In this document: positions 48,204-58,100 of the stretch, one piece after another | Layout: each line of letters starts with the position of its first letter | How positions within the stretch are numbered: position 1 is the stretch's first letter | Assembly: GCA_022823365.1 (NCBI GenBank) | Contig: JAJDXG010000063.1 | Span: forward strand, 62,001-126,000 | From: Gemmatimonadota bacterium | GTDB lineage: Bacteria; Gemmatimonadota; Gemmatimonadetes; Longimicrobiales; Gaopeijiaceae | Reading direction: 5' to 3' | DNA length: 64,000 bases | The notes under the pieces: model-generated | The model's input: the letters and a program-made list of their open reading frames with translations, nothing else | Databases searched by the model: none | What the model was told of the DNA's origin: nothing | Position numbers and translations under genes: made by a program

Positions 48204-49595
48204 TCATTGTTGCTCCCCTGAGCGTCGGTCGATTTCGTCCCTCACGGCCCGGCAGATGACGACCGCCGCGGGATCTCCGGCGGGATCGGGTACATCCAGT
48301 TCCGAATAGGGAACGCGGCGATTACAACCATCGATCGACCCTCCATCGATATCGGCTGCGAACTCGACATCTTCGCCACCGAGCTTCCATGTCATTCTCA
48401 GTTGCATGGAGAACGCCCTTCCTCGCCCTGCGAATGCGGTCAGCGTCAATCCAACCCTCAGCTCCAGCATCCGGTCATTGGAAAGTCGAAACCCCGGCAA
48501 CACGATATGGGACTGCTTGGTCTGCCTCCAATGTGTCTCCGTGAAGACGTTGCCGGCAGGGAATGTCGGTCGAGCCTCCCTTATTCGTATGTGTGAACCC
48601 CAGTACGTCTTGGCAAACAACCGTTCCAGCGGCGCCAGCCCCTCCTCGACCTCCTCCAGAACGGGACGCATCCACAGGAAGAACACGTTGTCCAGTCGTT
48701 CGACATCCGCCTTGGCGGGCGCGCCCATGCTGTACTTCCGAGCGAACAGTTCGCTTTCCTTGCGACTATCTGCCGCCTCACGCACGGATTCTCCCTTCGC
48801 GGCCTGGATCGCCAGACCGAGCGACCACAGGACATTCTCCAGCATGAACCCCGAGAGCAGCCCCATGCGACCCACGTCGGCATTCTGAAGCGCCCCGATG
48901 TAGCGGTCCCGCTCGGCGCTCTTGATCACCATCGGTGGCAGGCCGGACCTCAGCAGGACGTAGTTGGTGAGTAAACGCGCCGTTCGTCCGTTTCCGTCAT
49001 CGAACGGATGAATCCGCAAGAAGCTCCAATGTGACTCGGCCAGAAACAGTGGTAACCGAGACCGGCTCAGATCCAGGTCGCGCAAGTCGCGCCAAAAGTC
49101 ACGGATCCACGCCTGCATGAGTGCGGGGGTCTCTTCCGGCTCCGCGAACCGATGGAGTTCTCCGGTCGCCGTTCTCACATGGTTCGGCTGCGTCTTGTAA
49201 TCTCCCGGGACGATCCGCTTCCGGGTCTGTTGCCCGTCCGGTGTCTGTGCAACGTGCCAGAACGGCTCCTTGAGAAGAATCTTGTTCAGGTCCCGTATGT
49301 CGCCCTCGCCAAGAACCCGCTCTGAGCCGGCCAGATGTCGCGTGTGCTTGATCGCGACATCGTGCGCCTTCATCTCCTCGTAGTGGCGCATCGGATGCCC
49401 GCCGGATGTGCGACCGAAGATGAGCAGCAGCTCCGTCTCGTGGTAGGTGAGCGTGTTGCCCTCGATGTGGTTGCTGTTGTAGTTCCACTCGAGGCGCAGC
49501 TTCCTCCACAGCCGCTCGTCGTCTTCCTCTCGCATGGTCGCCCGGCGCTCCCGCCATTCCGAGATCGCCGCCGCCAATGCCCCCGAGTCCATCAT
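48204..49595 (-). CDS. Fic family protein, class II (N-terminal inhibitory helix)
   Basis: A 463-residue Fic enzyme, probably an AMP-transferase modifying hydroxyl side chains of a target protein. The catalytic motif HPFDDGNGRTAR is complete at residues 196-207. The autoinhibitory motif of the class II type, S-x-x-x-E-G, is seen as Ser41-Glu45-Gly46 in SNHIEGN, upstream of the Fic core, so no separate antitoxin is needed. The C-terminal 200 residues are uncharacterised (possibly target-binding). ATG ATG gives two adjacent possible starts; AGGGG lies upstream. Base composition is lower in GC than the flanks (37 of 60 in 48421-48480). It lies downstream of the AAA/DUF4143 gene, 109 bases away. 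Confidence 0.9.
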   Translation of the reverse strand: MMDSGALAAAISEWRERRATMREEDDERLWRKLRLEWNYNSNHIEGNTLTYHETELLLIFGRTSGGHPMRHYEEMKAHDVAIKHTRHLAGSERVLGEGDIRDLNKILLKEPFWHVAQTPDGQQTRKRIVPGDYKTQPNHVRTATGELHRFAEPEETPALMQAWIRDFWRDLRDLDLSRSRLPLFLAESHWSFLRIHPFDDGNGRTARLLTNYVLLRSGLPPMVIKSAERDRYIGALQNADVGRMGLLSGFMLENVLWSLGLAIQAAKGESVREAADSRKESELFARKYSMGAPAKADVERLDNVFFLWMRPVLEEVEEGLAPLERLFAKTYWGSHIRIREARPTFPAGNVFTETHWRQTKQSHIVLPGFRLSNDRMLELRVGLTLTAFAGRGRAFSMQLRMTWKLGGEDVEFAADIDGGSIDGCNRRVPYSELDVPDPAGDPAAVVICRAVRDEIDRRSGEQQ

Positions 49596-49704
49596 CGTCC
49601 CCTGCTTGTTCCGCTGTTACCTGTCCGGCAGGTTGGTAGCCCAGAGGCCGTAATGTACCCCAATGTGCCAACCTCGTCGTACCGGTTCCATGCCGACGTC
49701 TCCC

Positions 49705-50982
49705 TCACGGCCCCAACACCCCCACGGGAATCACGCCCACGCCATCCGGTCGCTGGTATCCGTAGCCGCTGCCGGTGATGACGGCGAGCGCCGCCGGCTG
49801 ACCGCTACGGGCCGTGTCCACCCGGTTCGCAAATCGGAGAAGCGCGGCGGCGGCCTCGTCGATTCGTCCCTGGCCCAGCTTGACCTCGAACGCGGCCCAT
49901 CGCCCCGGACCGGCGTCCACGACCGCGTCGACCTCCAGACCCGTGTTGTCGCGATAGTGGTAGACGCGCGCGTCCATCGCCTGAGCGTACACACGCAGGT
50001 CTCGAACGACCATTGATTCGAAGAGCAATCCGAACCACGGGATGTCCTTCATCAGGTTCTCGGGTCTGGCATTCAGCGCCGCGGTCGCGAGCGAAGGATC
50101 CGTGAAGTGCCGTTTCGGAGCGTGCCTGAGGCGTGATCGAGACCGCAGATGCGGGGCCCACGGTGGCTGGTGCTCCACCACCATGAGGCGTTCGAGGGCA
50201 GCGAGGTAGGAGCGGGCGGTCTCTCCCGAGAGCGAATGGTCCGCACCGCCCGCATCCGTCGCCATGGTCGCGAGGGACGCGCAGGTCGCCGTGTTTCGCG
50301 CGAGCGTCTGGAGGAACCGGCCAACCCTGCCCGGATCCCTGCCGATGCCGTCTACGCGCCGGATGTCCACCCGGCGGATTTCGTCCAGGTAGTCGCGGTT
50401 GGCCAGCATTGCATGGTCCTCGGACTTCCGCCGAAAGTGACCGGGCCAGCCACCGACGCAAACCAGCGTGGCCAGATCCTGAAGAGGCAGGTTCCGAACC
50501 AGGCTCGGCACGGGCTCGCCCTGGAGAACCCGCCTCAGGGAAACCCGCCCCGTCGCGCGTCCGAGTTCGAACAGCGACATGGGGCGGAGCCGAAGGCGGC
50601 TTATCCGGCCGGCTCCGGTATGTCGCGTGATGTCGTCGGGCGGAACGGCGGAGCCGGTGAGGATGAAGTGGCCCAGGCCCGGGCGGTCATCGACGGCCCG
50701 CCGCACGTAGTTCCAGATGTCGGGCTCGGCCTGCCACTCATCGATCAATCGCGGAGTCGTGCCTTCCAGGAGCAACCTCGGATCGACCGCCATCGTCTGC
50801 TGCACGGCCGGATCCGCGTCCATGAGGACTTCGCTCGCTGCTGCCTGCCTGGCCGTCGTGGTCTTGCCGCAGACCCTCGGCCCTTCGATCACGACCGCCC
50901 CGGCTGCCGCGAGCCTCTCGGTCAGTTCACGGTCGGCGATCCGGGGACGATAGCCGGACGCGGGCGGGGAATCGGGTGTCAT
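49705..50982 (-). CDS. AAA-type ATPase with DUF4143 domain
   Basis: A 425-residue protein of the large AAA_14/DUF4143 ATPase family, widespread and of unknown function. Walker A is GPRVCGKTTTAR at about 34-45, Walker B lies in PRLIDEWQAEPDIW, and sensor-like FILTGSA follows. The DUF4143 part includes LFESMVVRDLRVYAQ and a C-terminal block GLEVDAVV...AAFEVKLGQ with the D-x-n-E-x-K spacing of a restriction-endonuclease-like fold. The ATG at 50982 is chosen because a promoter -10 box ends about seven bases before it. Four 23-bp repeats precede it. A longer frame reads into the repeats (start of the peptide LLQNHD...). Fic lies downstream. Confidence 0.85.
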   Translation of the reverse strand: MTPDSPPASGYRPRIADRELTERLAAAGAVVIEGPRVCGKTTTARQAAASEVLMDADPAVQQTMAVDPRLLLEGTTPRLIDEWQAEPDIWNYVRRAVDDRPGLGHFILTGSAVPPDDITRHTGAGRISRLRLRPMSLFELGRATGRVSLRRVLQGEPVPSLVRNLPLQDLATLVCVGGWPGHFRRKSEDHAMLANRDYLDEIRRVDIRRVDGIGRDPGRVGRFLQTLARNTATCASLATMATDAGGADHSLSGETARSYLAALERLMVVEHQPPWAPHLRSRSRLRHAPKRHFTDPSLATAALNARPENLMKDIPWFGLLFESMVVRDLRVYAQAMDARVYHYRDNTGLEVDAVVDAGPGRWAAFEVKLGQGRIDEAAAALLRFANRVDTARSGQPAALAVITGSGYGYQRPDGVGVIPVGVLGP

Positions 50983-50989
50983 GATTGAA

Positions 50990-51018
50990 AGTATGGCAGA
51001 TCGATCGTGGTTTTGCAA
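50990..51018 (-). promoter_or_regulatory. Candidate promoter of the DUF4143 ATPase, -35 inside a repeat
   Basis: On the minus strand TTGCAA (51018-51013), the core of the repeat unit nearest the gene, is followed after 17 bases by CATACT (50995-50990). Transcription would begin at or next to the ATG at 50982, giving a leaderless or nearly leaderless message. No Shine-Dalgarno sequence is visible. Confidence 0.5.
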
Positions 51019-51094
51019 CAACACCAGTCGTGTTTTTGCAATTTATTTGATCGGGTGTTTGCAATAACTTCAACCGTGGTTTTGCAATATCACC
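51003..51094. repeat. Four contiguous 23-bp direct repeats (iteron-like)
   Basis: Four units lie head to tail with no spacer: 51003-51025, 51026-51048, 51049-51071 and 51072-51094. TTTGCAA occurs in each at exactly 23-base intervals (51012, 51035, 51058, 51081). The plus-strand consensus core is CGTGGTTTTGCAA; the C, G, and the TTTGCAA are invariant, the 3' part varies. The array is AT-rich (24 GC in 51001-51060), unlike its surroundings. The fourth unit overlaps the stop codon of the TPR gene, and the first carries the -35 box of the ATPase gene. The form suggests cooperative binding sites for a protein, about two helical turns apart. Confidence 0.9.
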
Positions 51095-54000
51095 TGCCTT
51101 CCAGCCCTGCCGCCGCGGCAAGCCCCCGCCGGATGAGTGCCTGCTCGATCACTTCAGTAGGCGACGCCGCGCCGGCGAGCGAATCGGCGCGGGCGCGCAA
51201 TGAGGCGACCGCCTCGGCGCTGACGGGCTCGGGGTCGGGCCCACCGTCGGCGCCTCCCCCCACGACCCCGAGCAACAACCGCACCAGCCGCTCGTCCGGA
51301 TCGAAGGGACGGCCCTGACCGAGCGACTCCGGCCACTCGAGCGCCCTCTCCAAATGGCCGCGGGCGGCCGCGCGGTCCCCGCCATCGAGTTCGTCCAGCG
51401 CGGCCCCGACGTGCGCCAACTCGTACAGGCGATGGCTCTCGCGGGCGTTCTCCGAGGGAAGGACATGCGTGTCCGCCAGGATCCGGATCGCCTCGCCGTG
51501 GTCGCCCGCCTGTAGAAGCGCGCGCACGTGGAGGAGGTCGAGGTTGAAATCGCCCGGGAAGAGCTCGCGGCCGCGACCGGACGTCTCGAGTGCTTCCGCC
51601 CATTGCCCCGCTTCCTGCAGGTGCCGGACGAGGGCGACGTGCAGGAGGCGGCTGCCGGGATCCACGGCCACCGCGCGCCGGAAGTCCGGTCCCGGGTCGC
51701 CGCCCATGATCTCTGCCAGGTGCGCACGCGCCGCGTACACGGGCCCGTAGTCGGGTTCGTCGCCCAAGGCTGCCAGCACGTCAGCCGCCTCGGCGTCTCG
51801 GTCTAGCGCCCACAGGTTCAGCCCGAGCAGGTAGCGCCAGCCCCAGTGCGGGTCTTCGGCAGCCGCCCAGCGCAGGACCGGCAGGGTCTCGGGCCGGTAG
51901 GGGAAGGCGAAAGCGGGATCGATCCCACCGCTCAGCATCCCCGCAGCGTCAGCCAGGAAGGCGCGCCACGCCGCGGGCACCGGGCCACCGCCCACCTCGT
52001 CGGCCAGCGCCAGCAGGTGCGCAGCATCGTCCGGCAGCCCGCGGTTTGCGTAGCCCACGGCGAGCTCCAGCAGCGTCTGCCCCGGATACTCGCTCCGCAT
52101 CGATGCCGCGAGGCGGGCGGCCGCCCCGTCCGCGGACTCTCCGTATCGGTCGTCACGCGCCGCAAGGTACCGTTCGGCCAGGAAGAAATGGTTGAGTGGA
52201 TCGAACTCGAGCAACTCCGCGAGCACGCGCGCCGCCCCGATCCCGTCCCCCGCCAGACGCGACGCGATCGCCAGCACTTCCCGCGCCGGAATGCTTGCCT
52301 GATCGTGTTCGAGCGCCAGCGCGGCGTGGCGGCGCGCCTCCGCCAGATCTCCGCCTTCGAGCGCCAGTTCCGCCAGCCGAACGCGCGCGGCGGCACGGAA
52401 GGCCACCGAGCGGGCGGCCCATCCGAACGAATCGTACGCGTCGGCGCGGCGCCCCAGGGCGCGGTACAGGTTTCCGGCGAGGAAGTTGGCCTCCGGATCA
52501 TACGTGTCGAGCTGGAGCGCACGCCGCGCGTGCACGAGACCCTCCTCGTAGCGGGCCGACCTCAGCGCCAGCGCGCCCAGACCCAGCAACGCCTCCCGGT
52601 TCCACGGCTCGGCTGCGAGCGCCCGGTCGTAGAGCGCCCGCGCTTCAGGGTAGCGGCGGCCACGCGCCAGCTCCCGCGCCTCGAACACCACGCGATCCGT
52701 CTCCGGCAGGGCGTTCCAGGCCTCGGCGTTCGTCGCAAAGGGCCGGGACACCACTCGGTCGCCATCAAGTCCGCAAATCCCGCCGAGACCGGCCTCGCCC
52801 GGATTCGAGCATCCCTCCAGACCCAGTCCGGGCAGCGAAACCCGCCAGGGGCTGTCGGGCGCGACGTCGACCTCGACCACCACCGGCTGGAGGGGCTCGA
52901 GCGCCACCGCGCGCGCCGCGACCTGCTCGCCCCCGGACCACGCCTTCACCGTGTCGGCACTGGTCCCGAAGGCCTGGACCACCACCCGAAGGCGGCCATC
53001 CTCCTGCTCCACGTGCATGGCGCCGTGGGGAGAGGCGTCCGTGAGGCCGCCGGTCCCCTCCAGGGGAAACCAGACCTCCGTCCAGCGGCTGGCCGAGAGG
53101 GGCTCGAACCCGGCCTGCGAGATGGGGTTGCGGTCCGCCCCCGGCTGGTACTGCACGTGCAGCCGTCCCGCCTGGAACTCGACGTACTGCCCGTCCGTGT
53201 CGGTGAGGAGATCCTCCCAGATCCCGCCTTCGCGCGACAGCGCCCACAACCACATCTTGCGCCCGGGCATCTCTTCATGCGGCGCCCAGTGTCCCCAGCC
53301 GTAGCCATCGTCGTGATAGTAGCCGCCGAAGAAGTCGTTCAGCGCGCCCACCACGTGGTACGACTTGCTTCCCCCGAACGCGTTGTTGCGGTAGAGAGGC
53401 AGGAAGCGCCCATCCTCGTCCGCGGGCCAGGGACGCACCCGCCCGGAGTGCTCCAGGTAGGCGTTGCCTGGCACGAAAAGCTCCAGGTCGTCCTGCGCGA
53501 AGGCCGCCGCCGTCATCCAGTTGTAATACGGCTGCTCCAGCGGGGTCGGATTGTGCCACAGCACGCGCGTCTCGAAGGCGGCCCGATCCGGGGGCAGGCG
53601 TATCTCGACGCGCCACGGGGTGCGTGACGGCAGGTCCATGGCGCCAACGATGGCACTCACGCTTCCGTCCGCGTTCTCCCGCAGATCGTAGTCGACGGGG
53701 GTGGCGGTGGCCGGCGTGTGGCCGATCACGCCGAAGTTGAATTCGATCCCGCCCGAGGTCCACGGCCCGCGCAGCGCGATGTCCCGGAATTTCATCACCT
53801 CGTTCCGGTAGATGAACTCGTGGCCGGTCGCCTTCACCACCGCGCCCCACACCTTGCCGCCTACCTCGGGAAGAACGAAGACCTCGATGAGATCGTTCTC
53901 CATGCGCACGACCTTCCATTCCCGGGGCTCCGGCGTCGCGGCGTATCCCTCGAACGTGTGGTAGGGGTACAGCCTGCGGTCGGTGGCAAGCACTGGGACC

Positions 54001-54149
54001 GGATTCGGGTCCGAGAACGGGTAGGTGTCGAGGACGCGCTCCTCCTCGGAAATGCGCGCGCGGGGCCCGGAAGGCGCGCACGAGGCGGCGGTGAGGACGA
54101 CGCACAGGATGGCCGTGGCGAGCGGCTCGCGGCCAGGCCGCGACTTCAT
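51090..54149 (-). CDS. DUF5107 and TPR-repeat lipoprotein
   Basis: A 1019-residue predicted lipoprotein (lipobox TAASC). The N-terminal 450 residues match the DUF5107 pattern: NDLIEVFVLPEVGGKVWGAVVKATGHEFIYRNEVMKFRDIALRGPWTSGGIEFNFG, with GHTPATATPVDY, and PTPLEQPYYNWM, reminiscent of galactose-mutarotase-like beta-sandwiches. About 510-960 is a series of TPR-type helical repeats (AEPWNREALLGLGALALRSARYEEGLVHARRALQLDTYDPEA is one). Domain order is common in Bacteroidota and related bacteria next to glycan enzymes, though none is here. The ATG at 54149 was chosen because it gives the signal. It likely binds carbohydrate and partner proteins; an enzymatic role is unproven. Confidence 0.83.
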   Translation of the reverse strand: MKSRPGREPLATAILCVVLTAASCAPSGPRARISEEERVLDTYPFSDPNPVPVLATDRRLYPYHTFEGYAATPEPREWKVVRMENDLIEVFVLPEVGGKVWGAVVKATGHEFIYRNEVMKFRDIALRGPWTSGGIEFNFGVIGHTPATATPVDYDLRENADGSVSAIVGAMDLPSRTPWRVEIRLPPDRAAFETRVLWHNPTPLEQPYYNWMTAAAFAQDDLELFVPGNAYLEHSGRVRPWPADEDGRFLPLYRNNAFGGSKSYHVVGALNDFFGGYYHDDGYGWGHWAPHEEMPGRKMWLWALSREGGIWEDLLTDTDGQYVEFQAGRLHVQYQPGADRNPISQAGFEPLSASRWTEVWFPLEGTGGLTDASPHGAMHVEQEDGRLRVVVQAFGTSADTVKAWSGGEQVAARAVALEPLQPVVVEVDVAPDSPWRVSLPGLGLEGCSNPGEAGLGGICGLDGDRVVSRPFATNAEAWNALPETDRVVFEARELARGRRYPEARALYDRALAAEPWNREALLGLGALALRSARYEEGLVHARRALQLDTYDPEANFLAGNLYRALGRRADAYDSFGWAARSVAFRAAARVRLAELALEGGDLAEARRHAALALEHDQASIPAREVLAIASRLAGDGIGAARVLAELLEFDPLNHFFLAERYLAARDDRYGESADGAAARLAASMRSEYPGQTLLELAVGYANRGLPDDAAHLLALADEVGGGPVPAAWRAFLADAAGMLSGGIDPAFAFPYRPETLPVLRWAAAEDPHWGWRYLLGLNLWALDRDAEAADVLAALGDEPDYGPVYAARAHLAEIMGGDPGPDFRRAVAVDPGSRLLHVALVRHLQEAGQWAEALETSGRGRELFPGDFNLDLLHVRALLQAGDHGEAIRILADTHVLPSENARESHRLYELAHVGAALDELDGGDRAAARGHLERALEWPESLGQGRPFDPDERLVRLLLGVVGGGADGGPDPEPVSAEAVASLRARADSLAGAASPTEVIEQALIRRGLAAAAGLEGR

Positions 54150-54328
54150 TCGAGCGCCGATATTGTTCGTCCAAACGTGTCGCACGACGTAATTCCCTGG
54201 TCGAAGACAAGGCTCCCCGGCTCCATGCCGGCATCCATTCCGATCCCACGGTATCGGGATTCCATCGATTTCCGCCAGCACCGGCGAGTCGCGGCGTAGC
54301 ACACAGCAGCCGATCCTCTGACCGGCCG

Positions 54329-55159
54329 TTAGGACCCCACCGCGCTCGCCAGCCTCCCGGAGATCTCTCGAAGCCGCAGCCACTGTTGGTAGAAGAGCGG
54401 CAGCAGCATCACGGATTCCATGAACTGGAACACGTACATGACCAGGGCGAAGACCGCGCCGTACTCCGGCGCATCCGTCACCGCGGCGCTCACCGCGAAG
54501 ACCAGCAGAGCGATCATGAACACCCAGTTGATCCCGAAGTTGGCCGCTTCCAGGTCGGAGAGACGGATGTTCCAGCGCATCATGGCGCGCAGGTGTTCGC
54601 CCAGGCGGCCGGGATCGCCGCTGTCGACCGCGTCGACCTGCCGTTCGTGCTCGTCGTTGAGCCCCTGGTTGTACCGCGTGGTCAGCCTGCCGGTGAGGGC
54701 GTAGAGGGTGACGGTGGCAGCGGCCGCCGCGAGACAGCCGAGGAAGACCCGAAAGTTCAGAGTCGCAACGATCACCAGGGTGCCCACCAACCCGAGCATG
54801 CTGTTGATGAGCCCGGGCATCGAATTCTCGAAGAACTCCACGATCTCCCTGAGCATCCCGAGGCGCGCCGTCCGGGTCGAAGTGCTGGAGCCCTCGGCGG
54901 CGGCCACCATCTCTTCGCCCAGCGTGGCGTAGATGCCCCCGTAGGCCCGGCTGTCCACCAGGCGGCGGACCACCGCGATCCCCATGGTGGCGACGCCGAG
55001 GATCGCGAGTTCGTAAAGACCCCGGGCCGAATCGGCGAGAACGCTGTCGATGGCGCGGCCGATGACGAGTGGAAAGAGGACCCACCCGGCCGCCTCCAGA
55101 ACGACCAGCGTCAAGGTCAGCGCGAAACGTCCCGCGAAACGCTTCAGGAAGACCTTCAT
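54329..55159 (-). CDS. ABC-type six-helix membrane domain, no ATPase
   Basis: A 276-residue membrane protein resembling the transmembrane half of an exporter-type ABC transporter (ABC_membrane_3 type): FLKRFAGRFALTLTLVVLEAAGWVLFPLVIGRAIDSVLAD, then a coupling-helix-like YATLGEEMVAA and pairs of helices at about 120-160 and 220-265. No nucleotide-binding domain follows; the gene ends after ASAVGS. It starts 28 bases after icmF in the same direction and is probably the last gene of the lipid arm. It may pair with an ATPase elsewhere, or serve a non-transport role. Confidence 0.75.
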   Translation of the reverse strand: MKVFLKRFAGRFALTLTLVVLEAAGWVLFPLVIGRAIDSVLADSARGLYELAILGVATMGIAVVRRLVDSRAYGGIYATLGEEMVAAAEGSSTSTRTARLGMLREIVEFFENSMPGLINSMLGLVGTLVIVATLNFRVFLGCLAAAAATVTLYALTGRLTTRYNQGLNDEHERQVDAVDSGDPGRLGEHLRAMMRWNIRLSDLEAANFGINWVFMIALLVFAVSAAVTDAPEYGAVFALVMYVFQFMESVMLLPLFYQQWLRLREISGRLASAVGS

Positions 55160-55187
55160 GCGGATTCCGGGAGTCCGTGCACGGTCC

Positions 55188-58100
55188 CTACATGTTCCTC
55201 CGGTACTGCCCCCCCACCTCGTAGAGCACCGACGTGATCTGCCCGAGCGTGCACACCTTGCACGCCTCCATGAGTGCGGTGAAGGTGTTGCCCCCCGCCA
55301 GCGCCACCCGCTTCAGCTCCTCGAGCGCGGCTTCGGCGCGGCCCTGGTTTCGCTTCCGGAAGGCTCTGTTCGACGCGATGGCGTAGTCCTTCTCCTCGGG
55401 GTTGGCGCGGATGACTTCCTCGGGCACCCGCGTGGGCGATCCCTCCGGCCCCAGGAAGGTGTTCACCCCCACGATAGGCAGCTCGCCGCTGTGCTTGCGC
55501 GACTCGTACTCGAGCGATTCGTCCTGGATGCGGCCGCGCTGATACATGCGCTCCATCGCCCCGAGCACGCCCCCGCGCTCCGACAGCCGCAGGAACTCGC
55601 GCATCACCGCCTCCTCCACCAGGTCGGTCAACTCCTCGATGATGAACGAGCCCTGAAGCGGGTTCTCGTTGCGCGACAGCCCCAGCTCCCTGCTGATGAC
55701 CAGCTGAATCGCCAGGGCCCGGCGCACGCTCTCCTCGGTGGGCGTGGTGATGGCTTCGTCGTAGGCGTTGGTGTGCAGCGAGTTGCAGTTGTCGCAGAGG
55801 GCGTAGAGGGCCTGCAGCGTGGTGCGGATGTCGTTGAAGGCGATCTCCTGCGCGTGCAGGCTGCGTCCCGAGGTCTGGATGTGGTACTTGAGCCTCTGCG
55901 ACCGGGCATTGGCGCCGTAGACGTGCTTCATCGCCTTCGCCCAGATGCGGCGCGCCACCCGTCCCAGCACCACGTACTCCGGGTCCATGCCGTTGGAGAA
56001 GAAAAACGACAGGTTGGGCGCGAAGTCGTCGACCCGCATCCCGCGCGAGCGGTAGTACTCGACGTAGGTGAAGCCGTTGGCGAGGGTGAGCGCGAGCTGG
56101 GTGACGGGGTTGGCGCCGGCTTCCGCGATGTGGTATCCGGAGATGGACACCGAGTAGAAGTTCCGCACCCCTTCGTCGATGAAGTACTGCTGGATGTCGC
56201 CCATCAGCCGGAGCGCCAGCTCGATGGAGAAGATGCAGGTGTTCTGGGCCTGGTCTTCCTTGAGGATGTCGGCCTGGACGGTGCCGCGGACCACGGCGAG
56301 GGTCTCGCGCCGGATGCGCTCGTAGACATCGCCCGGGAGGACTTCGTCGCCGCTCACGCCAAGCAGCGTCAGGCCGAGGCCGTCGTTGCCCTCGGGAAGC
56401 GCGCCCTGGTAGCGGGGACGCTCCACGCCGCGCTCGCGATGGAGGGCCTGGATGCGCTCTTCGACCTCGGCCTCCAGACCATTCTCCCGGATGTGGAGCT
56501 CGCACTGCTGGTCGATGGCCGCGTTGAGGAAGAAGCCGAGCAGCATGGGCGCCGGCCCGTTGATGGTCATCGACACGCTTGTGGAGGGGTCCGCGAGGTT
56601 GAAGCCGGAGTAGAGCTTCTTGGCGTCGTCCACCGAAGCCACGCTCACGCCGGAGTTCCCGACCTTGCCGTAGATGTCCATGCGCTCGTGCGGGTCCTCG
56701 CCGTAGAGCGTGACCGAGTCGAAGGCGGTGGAGAGCCGATTGGCCAGGCTGGCGCGGCTGAGGAAGTGGAAGCGCCGGTTGGTGCGCTCGGGGCCGCCCT
56801 CGCCGGCGAACATGCGCTGCGGATGCTCCTCCAGCCGCCGCAGGGGGAAGACCGCGGCGGTGTAGGGAAACGCCCCCGGCACGTTCTCGGTGAGCCGCCA
56901 GCGCAGCACCTCTCCCCAGTCGCGGAAGCGGGGCAGCACCACCCGCGGGATGCGCGATCCGGCGAGCGATTCGCTGAAGAGGCTCCGCTCCACCTTGCGG
57001 CCACGAACCTGGTAGGCGTAAGTGTCGGCCTGGTAGCGGCGCTTCACGGCCGGCCATTCCTCGAGCAGGGCCAGGCTGCGTCGGTCGAGGCGCGCGCGGG
57101 TCTGCCGGTAGAGGTCGATCAGGCGGGCGAGGGGTTCGTCCTCACCGGCTGCCGGGGGCAGCTCGGGTGCGATCTCGTCCGGTTCATCGCTGCCGCCAAC
57201 GAGCGCGCTCGCAGCCGCAGCGACGGCCATTTCGGTCCCGGACGAGTCTCCCGCGCCCACTTCGCCCCGCAGCAGCCGGATCGCCCCGTGCAGCTGATAC
57301 AACTGGCGGGCCAGCGCGGCCTGTTCGTCGACACGCCGGCCGTAGCTGCGCCCCGCCTCCACGATCTCCGCCAGATAGCGGGTACGTTCGGGCGGAATCG
57401 GCGTGTGCTCGGCCCGGTCGTCGTCGACGGGGTCGCGCTCGGTTGCGAGCGAAGCGCCGGTCTTGCGCCGCAACTGGTCGAGGAGGGCCAGGTACAGGCG
57501 GTTCACGCCGGCGTCGTTGAAACGCGAGGCGACCGTGCCGTACACGGGGAGCGCCGTGTCGGGCACGCTCCACAGGCGGTGGTTGCGCCGGTACTGCTTG
57601 CGCACGTCCCGGAGCGCGTCCAGCGCCCCCGGGCGATCGAACTTGTTGATCGCGACCACGTCCGCGTAGTCCAGCATGTCGATCTTCTCGAGCTGGCTGG
57701 CGGCGCCGTACTCGGCCGTCATCACGTACAGCGACACATCCGAATGCCCCACCACCTCGGCGCCGAACTGACCGATTCCGGGCGTCTCGATGATGATGAG
57801 GTCGAAGCCGGCGGCCTTGCAGACGTCCACCGCCTGGCGCGCGTGCGGCGACAGGCCGAGGGTCGAGGCGCGGGTGGCCAGCGAGCGCATGTAGACACGG
57901 GGGCTCGAGGCGGCGTTCACCCGGATGCGGTCGCCCAGAAGCGCGCCCCCGGTGCGCCGCCTGGACGGATCCACCGAGATGATCGCGACCCGGCCGTCGG
58001 CGGTGCCGGACAGGTAGCGCCGCACCAGCTCGTCCACCAGCGACGACTTGCCCGAGCCACCCGTCCCCGTGACGCCCAGCACCGGCACCCGCCGGACCGT

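Noticed and set aside
49619-49674. Short inverted repeats upstream of the Fic gene (ACCTG/CAGGT, AGGTTGG/CCAACCT)
   Set aside because: They are five and seven bases long with no promoter alignment, and such matches arise by chance at this length.
51003-51094. CRISPR array reading of the 23-bp repeats
   Set aside because: Units are contiguous with no spacers, only part of each unit is conserved, and no cas gene is in the window.
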